In this document: piece after piece, positions 58,026 through 64,000 of the stretch | Position numbering within the stretch: position 1 is the first letter of the stretch | Layout of the letters: the number at the start of each line of letters is the position of its first letter | NCBI RefSeq assembly: GCF_036322585.1 | Contig: NZ_AP024600.1 | Location: 5,456,001-5,520,000 of the forward strand | From: Luteolibacter sp. LG18 | GTDB taxonomy: Bacteria > Verrucomicrobiota > Verrucomicrobiia > Verrucomicrobiales > Akkermansiaceae | Length of the DNA stretch: 64,000 nucleotides | Direction: 5' to 3' | Program-made: the position numbers and the translations under genes | The notes under the pieces: generated by a model | Told to the model about the DNA's origin: nothing | What the model saw: only the letters and a program-made list of their open reading frames with translations | Database searches by the model: none

Positions 58026-59509
58026 GGCTGGCGGGCGGCTGGAGTGGCGGACGATCGGGACAAAGCCTCGGCCCGACGGAAGTTCGCGCGGAAGCGTTCG
58101 CCGAGGGCGGAAGCGAGATCGGCGGATGCCAGCGGATCGCCGCCATCGAGCACCGGATGCCCTTTTCCAAAGGTGGCGTAGGGAAACGCGGACACATCCG
58201 AGAACGCGGCCATCGCCTCCGGGGGGAACCCGGCGGCGGCCATCGCCTTCCACGCCCGCTGGAGCTCGGGATGGGAATCGATGCACGCGATCCGGACGAA
58301 CTGGCGCAGCGTGTTGAAGGCCTTGCCGGTCAGCTCGCGATCGTAGGTGAAGACTCCGGGATCGGTGTAGGGATTCCGCCGGATCGTGGCGGTGGCGAGG
58401 ATCTCCGGCGAGTAAACATCCCCGCGGATCGGCAGGCGGTGCAGCGCGCGCTCTTGCGGACCACCGGGCGAACCCGGCGCGCCGAACCACAGCCGTTGCC
58501 CTTCCGCGGACAGGCAGAAGGTCACGAACGCCTGCGCGATCTCCGGATGCGGCGCGCCTTTCAAGACCGCCACCGGGTCCGGGCTGTAGGTGGCCCCGCC
58601 CTCCGGAGCCCGCCATTCGACCCGCGAGCTGCCATCCGCCCGCAGCAGTTCCTCGTGGTAGGAGCGACCGTAGAAATCGATGCACATCCCCGCGGCGGCA
58701 TCCCCCTGCCCCACGTCGTGCGGGATCTTCGAAGCGCTATCGGTGAAGTAGCGTGCATTCGCGGACATCCGCAGGATGAGCTGGAGCCCCTTGTCCCACC
58801 CGGCGGCGATCGCGTGTTCCCGCGGCACGGACGCATCCTTCAATTCACGCTGGATCTGCTCCTGCACCAGCAGCTCAAACGCGCGCGCCACCGAGCCGCT
58901 CTTGGTGGGATCGGCCAGCGCCACCGCCCCGGCGAATCGCGGGTCGCCGAGATCGTCCCAGCGCGCGGGCACCGGTGCTTTCAGCCGCGCCAGCACGTCC
59001 GGGTTCGCCGCGATCCCGAACTGCGACAGGCAGCAGCCGACCCAGGTGTGGTCCGCTGGGAAATACGTTTCGCCGGTCCAGGATGACGGCACCACCCGGC
59101 CCTCGCCGAACCACTCCGGATGTTCCTTGAATACATCCAGCGGCACCAGCCGCCCCTCCTTCGCCTGACGCGAGAAATCCGGCTGCCCGCCGCCGAAGAA
59201 CACATCCACCCCCACGCCTTCGCGGCCGGTCTCCTTCGCCGCCTTGAATCCCGCGTCCAGCACCATCGCGATCTCCGAGGTGCCGCCCGGAGTACGCCAG
59301 TCGACGTAGATCGTGCGGCCGGTCCGCTGCTTCCACCACGCCGCGAATGCCCGCCCGAACTCGACGCGGATCGTCTCGTTGTGGGGCGAAAGGATCGAAA
59401 TGCGGTCGTCCGCCCGGTCCGGCGACACCGGCGCGTTTTCCCGCCGCATCACGATGGGCAGCGCGACGATCAGCACCAGCAGGCCGACGATGACGGCGAA
59501 GCGTTTCAT
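58022..59509 (-). CDS. ABC transporter substrate-binding protein (Fe(III)/polyamine-like)
   Basis: A 495-residue protein with an N-terminal membrane anchor (VIVGLLVLIVALPIV), so it is membrane-tethered. The fold pattern of family 1 binding proteins (ISILSPHNETIRVEFGRAFA; VDVFFGGGQPDFSRQAKEGR; WDDLGDPRFAGAVALADPTK; FVTFCLSAEGQRLWF) matches ferric-iron, putrescine or thiamine binders. The first segment fits a ligand such as iron or a phosphonate. The C-terminus has an extra ~150 residues. Ligand cannot be fixed from sequence. Confidence 0.85.
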   Translation of the reverse strand: MKRFAVIVGLLVLIVALPIVMRRENAPVSPDRADDRISILSPHNETIRVEFGRAFAAWWKQRTGRTIYVDWRTPGGTSEIAMVLDAGFKAAKETGREGVGVDVFFGGGQPDFSRQAKEGRLVPLDVFKEHPEWFGEGRVVPSSWTGETYFPADHTWVGCCLSQFGIAANPDVLARLKAPVPARWDDLGDPRFAGAVALADPTKSGSVARAFELLVQEQIQRELKDASVPREHAIAAGWDKGLQLILRMSANARYFTDSASKIPHDVGQGDAAAGMCIDFYGRSYHEELLRADGSSRVEWRAPEGGATYSPDPVAVLKGAPHPEIAQAFVTFCLSAEGQRLWFGAPGSPGGPQERALHRLPIRGDVYSPEILATATIRRNPYTDPGVFTYDRELTGKAFNTLRQFVRIACIDSHPELQRAWKAMAAAGFPPEAMAAFSDVSAFPYATFGKGHPVLDGGDPLASADLASALGERFRANFRRAEALSRSSATPAARQP

Positions 59510-59519
59510 CGGAGGAGAA

Positions 59520-60584
59520 TCAGGATTTCAGCACCACCACGTCGTCCGGACGCGCCTGGAGACCGACAGGAGCCCCGCCCGGCTCGCGGACCTCATGGGG
59601 ATTCAGCTCCACCACCTGCTGGCGGCCCGCCGCGGTCTCGATCCAGTACTGGACACGCTGCCCGAGATAGGTGCGCTCCACCACCGTGCCCGCGATGGGA
59701 TGCCCGTCCGCCGCGTCCAATCGCCACGCCTCCGGTCGCACGGACAGCCGCACGCGTTCGCCCGCCGCCGGCTTCCACTCCGGATCCGCGGTGCGGCCGG
59801 TCAGATCGCCCGCCGCGGTCTTCACGCGCACGCGGTCCGCCACCACCTCCACCACCGTGCCATCGAAAAGATTCGTCTCGCCGATGAACGAGGCCACATG
59901 GGCGGTGCGCGGGTGGCGGTAGATCTCACCCGGTGTCCCGAGCTGCTCGATCCGCCCCTTGTCCATCACCGCCATCCGGTCCGCCATCGCCAGCGCCTCC
60001 TCCTGGTCGTGGGTCACATAGATCGCCGTCAGGCCGTTTTCCTTCACGATCCGGCGGATCTCGCGGCGCATCTCCACGCGGAGCTGGGCATCGAGGTTCG
60101 AAAGCGGTTCATCGAGGAGCAGGCACTTCGGCTTCACCACCAGCGCGCGTGCCAATGACACCCGCTGCTGCTGGCCGCCGGAAAGCTGGTCGATCGAGCG
60201 CTCGCCGTAGCCGGTGAGGCGCACCATTTCCAGCGCCTCCCCCACCCGCCGCTGGATCTCGGCCTTCGGCACCTGCCGCTCCTCCAGGCCGAAGGAGATG
60301 TTCCGCGCCACCGTCAGGTGCGGCCACAGCGCGTAGCTCTGGAACACCATCGCCGCCTCGCGCTTGTGGGCGGGCAGCGTCGTCACGTCCCGGTCGCCGA
60401 AAAAAATCGCGCCCGACGTCGGATTTTCCAGCCCCGCGATGCTCCGCAGCAGCGTCGTTTTTCCGCAGCCGGAGGCCCCCAGCAGGAAAAACAATTCACC
60501 CGGTTCCACGGTCACGCTCACCCCCGCGAGCGCGGTCACGGTTCCGAACTGTTTGACGACTGATTCAGCGCGAATGGATTCCAT
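59520..60584 (-). CDS. ABC transporter ATP-binding protein (FbpC/PotA type)
   Basis: A 354-residue ATPase from the ATG at 60584. Walker A GASGCGKTT (residues ~36-44), Q-loop FQSYALWPH, signature LSGGQQQR, Walker B LLLDEPLSNLD and H-loop THD. A C-terminal TOBE domain follows (RLSVRPEAWRLDAADGHPIA). It is first in the operon with binding protein and permease; together they are a complete importer of the iron(III)/spermidine/putrescine class. Confidence 0.93.
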   Translation of the reverse strand: MESIRAESVVKQFGTVTALAGVSVTVEPGELFFLLGASGCGKTTLLRSIAGLENPTSGAIFFGDRDVTTLPAHKREAAMVFQSYALWPHLTVARNISFGLEERQVPKAEIQRRVGEALEMVRLTGYGERSIDQLSGGQQQRVSLARALVVKPKCLLLDEPLSNLDAQLRVEMRREIRRIVKENGLTAIYVTHDQEEALAMADRMAVMDKGRIEQLGTPGEIYRHPRTAHVASFIGETNLFDGTVVEVVADRVRVKTAAGDLTGRTADPEWKPAAGERVRLSVRPEAWRLDAADGHPIAGTVVERTYLGQRVQYWIETAAGRQQVVELNPHEVREPGGAPVGLQARPDDVVVLKS

Positions 60585-60671
60585 GGGTGACGATCGGATG
60601 CTCGGGCAGGGCAGGAGACTATCAAGCAGGAAGGCAGCCATGCGAGGCTCGGATTATTTTCAAAGATTCTC

Positions 60672-60700
60672 TTGCAAACCCCTGCCGGGCACCCTAAATC
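60672..60700 (+). promoter_or_regulatory. Probable promoter of tRNA-Leu
   Basis: TTGCAA (60672-60677) and TAAATC (60695-60700) are spaced by 17 bp, a sigma-70-type match. A GC-rich stretch, as in stringent promoters, follows. It lies 33 bp before the tRNA. Confidence 0.5.
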
Positions 60701-60732
60701 CGCGGCGCGGCAAGCAAGCCGCACGACACTCT

Positions 60733-60817
60733 GCTCGGGTGGCGGAATTGGTAGACGCGCTAGACTAAGGATCTAGTAGGGTAACCTGTGGGGGTTCGAG
60801 TCCCCCCTCGAGCACCA
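60733..60817 (+). tRNA. tRNA-Leu (anticodon AAG)
   Basis: 85 nt with encoded CCA. The acceptor stem pairs GCTCGGG with CTCGAGC; D-arm GGCGGAATTGGTAGACGCG; anticodon stem CTAGA/TCTAG around the loop CTAAGGA, so positions 34-36 are AAG; a long class II variable arm; T-arm GGGGGTTCGAGTCCCCC. It reads CUU directly and perhaps other CUN codons if A34 is modified to inosine. Confidence 0.93.
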
Positions 60818-60834
60818 CTCCATCTTGGAGAATG

Positions 60835-60862
60835 AAAAGGCGACCATCCAGGTCGCCTTTTT
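60835..60862 (+). terminator. Rho-independent terminator after tRNA-Leu
   Basis: AAAAGGCGACC, loop ATCCA, GGTCGCCTTTTT: a 7-bp GC stem and T-run 17 bp after the tRNA. The A-run on the left could also serve the minus-strand LacI-type gene. Confidence 0.85.
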
Positions 60863-60921
60863 CGTTTCCAGCTCCAGCCTTGCTCGCCGTGGAGCGATTC
60901 TTCCGGCAACCACTGACTTTC

Positions 60922-61977
60922 TCAGCGCGCGTGGAGATCCGGCAAGCTGTCGCCGTCCACCCAACTGCCCTCCACCAAGTTCTGCCGGAAGATCCGCGGG
61001 ATGCCGCGGGCTCCGTCGTTGATCAGCGAAATAAGCGTGAGAATGCCGACCCGCCCGATTTCCTCCGGATGCTGGTCGATGCCGGCACCGATGGGGATGT
61101 CGATCTGCGTGGTTCCGGCCAAAGCCACGTCATCCGGTATCTTCAGTCCGATGGAGCCCAGCAAGGCCGGCACCTCCGGCATGTTGGTGATGATCGCGTC
61201 CGGCTTCCGCTTGTCGAACCACGCCCGCAGCGCCTCGCCGCGGTGGGCCTCCGCGTGATCGTTCAGCACGAACACCGGCAGGCGGTCCTTCGCCTCCACG
61301 AACCGCTGGGCGGTGAGATAACCGCCTTCGAACAAATGGCCGCGCAGCTTGAAGTTCGATTCATCGGTCACGAACCCGATGCGCTTGTAGCCGCGCTCCC
61401 GCATCTTCTCGAAAGCCAGCATCGTGTTCGCCACCTGGTCGGCCGTGACCAGGTGGGTCCGCGGTGAAACCAGCGACCGGCCGAAGCGGATCACCGAATA
61501 CTCGGACCACGGGAAGTCCTTCCAATCCGGATGGGTCCGGTGGGGCGGCAGCACGATGCCCTTGATGCCACGGGTGGAGAGGATCTGGTGGAGCCGCATC
61601 GCCGAGAGTCCCCCACCGAACTGGAACTCCTCCAGACGGAACCCGAACTTCTCCGCCGCCGCGAACGCCCCTTTCCAATAGAGGTCGAATTCCTTGAACG
61701 TTCTCAGCTCGGCCGGATCCCGCCAGCCATTGAGCCAGGCGATCACCGACGAGATCGGCTTCGGGCCGTTGCCCCGGCGGCTGTAGCTGGCGAGCGCGGC
61801 CAGCATCGGGTCCGGCTTGTAGCCCATGCGTTCCGCCACCTCGCGGATGCGTTCCCGCAGCGCCTCGGAGATCCGCCCGCGGCCACGCAGCGCGAGCGAG
61901 ACCGTCACGTGGCTGACCCCCAGCTCCTTCGCGATGTCCCGCACCGTGACCCGCCTGCTGTTGTCTGAATCGCTCAT
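60922..61977 (-). CDS. LacI-family transcriptional regulator
   Basis: A 351-residue regulator. The N-terminal HTH is typical: VTVRDIAKELGVSHVTVSLA, with a hinge helix (GYKPDPMLAALASY). The rest is a periplasmic-binding-protein-like sensor (GIKGIVLPPHRTHPDWKDFP; RGYKRIGFVTDESNFKLRGH; DAIITNMPEVPALLGSIGLK). It is divergent from the secreted repeat protein, with a palindromic operator between. Ligand unknown, probably a sugar. Confidence 0.9.
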   Translation of the reverse strand: MSDSDNSRRVTVRDIAKELGVSHVTVSLALRGRGRISEALRERIREVAERMGYKPDPMLAALASYSRRGNGPKPISSVIAWLNGWRDPAELRTFKEFDLYWKGAFAAAEKFGFRLEEFQFGGGLSAMRLHQILSTRGIKGIVLPPHRTHPDWKDFPWSEYSVIRFGRSLVSPRTHLVTADQVANTMLAFEKMRERGYKRIGFVTDESNFKLRGHLFEGGYLTAQRFVEAKDRLPVFVLNDHAEAHRGEALRAWFDKRKPDAIITNMPEVPALLGSIGLKIPDDVALAGTTQIDIPIGAGIDQHPEEIGRVGILTLISLINDGARGIPRIFRQNLVEGSWVDGDSLPDLHAR

Positions 61978-62026
61978 GGCACCCTCGCATCATGGACGTT
62001 CCCGGAAAGCCATGGAACGGAGCCGC

Positions 62027-62044
62027 TGATTAACTTGTTAATCA
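62027..62044. promoter_or_regulatory. Palindromic operator candidate for the LacI-family regulator
   Basis: TGATTAACTTGTTAATCA: TGATTAAC and GTTAATCA around a TT centre, a perfect 8-bp-arm palindrome 50 bp before the regulator gene and 210 bp before the repeat-protein gene. AT-rich in a GC-rich region. No other gene lies in the 277-bp gap. Confidence 0.6.
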
Positions 62045-62254
62045 CTCCCACGGTAAAGGACGCCCGGTGGATGACAACGTCGATCTTCCGCTCCGGTAGC
62101 CGGGCGGATCCTCCCGCTGAGCAACTTGGAAATCTCCGCCCCCCTCGCGCGGATCGTTCCCGTTCCCCTATGCGTTTCCATGAGCGGCTCACCCCGTCGT
62201 GAAACGCTCCCGTCCACCAATCCATCCATCCGCGACCCCCACCCCATCTCTCCC

Positions 62255-64000
62255 ATGAAACCCACCCGCGCCGTACTCGCCCTGCTCGGACTGACCAGCA
62301 GCGCCCTCCTCGTCCCCACCGCCTTCGCTCAGAGCGTCTGGGATGGCGGCGGTGCCGACAACAAATGGCAGACGCCCCAGAACTGGAGCACCGACGTGGC
62401 CCCCACGGCCTCCACCACCACCGACCTCCAGTTCGCCGGATCGTTGCAGACTTCCGCCAGCAACGACTACGCCACCGGCGCGGACTTCCGGAACATCACC
62501 TTCGCCGCGGGAGCGTCCTCGTTCACCCTGGATGGCAACCAGTTCGATCTCTTCGGCGCGGTCACCAACAGCAGCGGCACCACCCAGACGATCGGCACGC
62601 CCATCAACCTGCAGGGAGCCTCCAACAACATCGTCGGCTCCGCGGGCGCGAAGACCATCTTCAACGGCGCGATCAACTACGGCACCGGCCGCCTTTTCCC
62701 GACCACCACCGCGCACACCCTGGTCTTCAACGCCGCGGGCACCAACGGCGGGGCGAGCGTCACGGCCTTCGCCATCACCGGCCCGTCCACGATGCGCGTC
62801 AACATCGCGGGCAGCATCATCGAGCTCGGCAACGCGGCCGCCCTCGGCACCGGCTACATCCAGGTCAACGCGAACTCCACGCTCCAATCGAACACCGCCC
62901 TGACCGGAGCCAATGCCGTGGGCAACACCTTCATGATCGGAGCCGCCGCCATCCTCACCATCGGCGGCACCAGCAACCTCGAACTCAGCGGCAGCTCCAC
63001 CACGCTGACCAGCCCGGCCTCGACCTCCGGCGGCGCCTTGATCAACGCGGGAGCGAACCGCACGCTGGCCGTCACCAACACCGGCACCACCACCGTTTCC
63101 GGAAAGGTCTCGCTCTCCGACGCCGTCGGCACCGGCCGCACGCTCACCGTGGATGTGGCCTCCACCGCCGGGGCCACCACCATCAGCGGCGCGATCGTCA
63201 ACTACGTGAACCCGTCCACCGGCGCGGCGGGCGGCCTGACCAAGACCGGCACGGGCACGCTCACCCTCACCGGCGCGAACACCTACACCGGCGCCACCAC
63301 CGTCAGCGCGGGCACCCTGAGCCTCTCCACCCCCTACATCGCGGACACCTCCACGCTGACGGTGGCCACCGGAGCCACGCTCAATCTCACCCACTCCGCC
63401 ACGGACCGCGTCACCACCCTCTTCCTCGGTGGCGTCAAGCAGGCCATCGGCATCTACGGGGCCATCGGTTCCGGAGCGCAGTTTGAAACCGCCTTCATCA
63501 CCGGCACCGGCCGGATCGAGGTGGCGAACCCGACCTGGGACGGCGGCGGCGCGAATGGCAACTGGAGCACGGCAGCGAACTGGAACGGCGACGTCGCCCC
63601 CGCCACCACCGGGGACACGCTCTCCTTCGCGGGCACCACCAACCTGGCCACCAACAACGACTACATCACCAGCCTCGGCGGCAGCGCCACCAAACACGCC
63701 ATCACCTTCAACTCCGGCGCCGGTTCCTTCACGCTCGCCGGCGGGGACCTCGCCATCACCAGCAACTACATCGCCGACAACCAGAGCGCGAACCCACAGA
63801 CGATCGGCAACAACCTCACGCTCGCCGGTGGCGACAACCGCATCACGCTCGCCACGGGTGCGGGCGCGTTGACCTTCAATGGCAGCCTCGCGCTCAGCGG
63901 TGCACGCCTCTACCTGGAAACCACCAACTCCGGCACCATCGTCCTGAACGGCGCGAGCACCGGCGGCGGCGTGACCTTCAATTCCTGGGGCATCACCGAG
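62255..64000 (+). CDS. Secreted autotransporter-type beta-strand repeat protein (partial)
   Basis: An open frame of 582 residues from the ATG at 62255 that runs off the right edge. A signal sequence (AVLALLGLTSSALLVPTAFA) is followed by beta-helix repeats of the 'autotransporter-associated beta strand' type: two units starting WDGGGA (VWDGGGADNKWQTPQNWSTD at ~27 and a like unit at ~427), and LTKTGTGTLTLTGANTYTGA at ~328, the classic repeat. These very long proteins of Verrucomicrobiota are exported, often with a PEP-CTERM or autotransporter C-terminus, which lies beyond the window. Function likely adhesion or polymer contact. It is divergent from the LacI-type gene. Confidence 0.85.
   Translation, partial: MKPTRAVLALLGLTSSALLVPTAFAQSVWDGGGADNKWQTPQNWSTDVAPTASTTTDLQFAGSLQTSASNDYATGADFRNITFAAGASSFTLDGNQFDLFGAVTNSSGTTQTIGTPINLQGASNNIVGSAGAKTIFNGAINYGTGRLFPTTTAHTLVFNAAGTNGGASVTAFAITGPSTMRVNIAGSIIELGNAAALGTGYIQVNANSTLQSNTALTGANAVGNTFMIGAAAILTIGGTSNLELSGSSTTLTSPASTSGGALINAGANRTLAVTNTGTTTVSGKVSLSDAVGTGRTLTVDVASTAGATTISGAIVNYVNPSTGAAGGLTKTGTGTLTLTGANTYTGATTVSAGTLSLSTPYIADTSTLTVATGATLNLTHSATDRVTTLFLGGVKQAIGIYGAIGSGAQFETAFITGTGRIEVANPTWDGGGANGNWSTAANWNGDVAPATTGDTLSFAGTTNLATNNDYITSLGGSATKHAITFNSGAGSFTLAGGDLAITSNYIADNQSANPQTIGNNLTLAGGDNRITLATGAGALTFNGSLALSGARLYLETTNSGTIVLNGASTGGGVTFNSWGITE

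Noticed and set aside
60733..60817. tRNA-Leu as a possible phage attachment site
   Set aside because: No integrase and no duplicated tRNA 3' end nearby; the only prophage uses transposition.

Overview
The window looks like a GC-rich Verrucomicrobiota chromosome (Luteolibacter/Haloferula-like) carrying one complete Mu-like transposable prophage. Support for the host: an autotransporter-type beta-strand-repeat protein at the right edge, LacI-type regulation, a GxxExxY protein, and many hairpin-rich intergenic repeats. No 16S or other taxonomic marker is present, so the assignment is an inference.

Host left flank (1-6634): an ExbD/ExbB pair (exbD cut by the window edge), a probable phage-type replication gene remnant, a zinc-ribbon protein, AlkB, the ribosome-assembly GTPase Der, a GxxExxY protein with an unusual Pro-rich N-terminus, and a peptide-ABC-transporter ATPase.

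Prophage (6640-43250, 36.6 kb): both ends start TG (reading inward), share an imperfect 26-bp inverted repeat with a common GCCAT and TTGAGAAA, and are flanked by the 5-bp duplication CTGTC. A divergent switch sits at about 17.9 kb: a small Cro/Ner-like protein is read leftward, an S24-type repressor rightward, with at least three 15-bp TGAAC-N5-GTTCA-type operators. The leftward early operon holds small regulators, a DUF3102-like protein, MuA-type transposase, MuB-type ATPase, an Rmf-like protein, Gam, a replication-like protein and an SRAP protein. The rightward half holds a lipoprotein, an excisionase-like HTH, lysis genes (membrane proteins and M15 peptidase), gp27-like small terminase, large terminase, portal with an extra ParB/sulfiredoxin-like domain, Mu-I-type protease/scaffold, decoration protein, capsid, connector genes, tail tube, a tail-borne SGNH esterase, a tape measure protein and tail-tip proteins. 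No sheath gene is seen, so the virion is probably a siphovirus using Mu-type transposition. One gene (30341-31021) lies antisense inside the structural operon and looks like a moron.

Host right flank (43256-64000): a C39-like peptidase, rplQ-rpoA, small membrane and AP2-like proteins, photolyase, a tandem of trypsin-like PDZ proteases (one with a degraded active site), a TPMT-type methyltransferase, two TPM-like envelope genes, adenosine deaminase, a LOG-family protein, a three-gene ABC importer of ferric-iron/putrescine type, tRNA-Leu(AAG), a LacI-family regulator with a palindromic operator, and the start of a large secreted repeat protein.

The intergenic space is full of repeats. A REPIN-like paired hairpin element (GTAGC...GCTAC) occurs at 48593 and, in a related form, at 56209; the prophage is inserted in a third copy, whose two arms now lie 36.6 kb apart. 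Other elements include a GGAGTTGAG-type repeat (three copies) and a 280-bp cruciform at 54742-55020.
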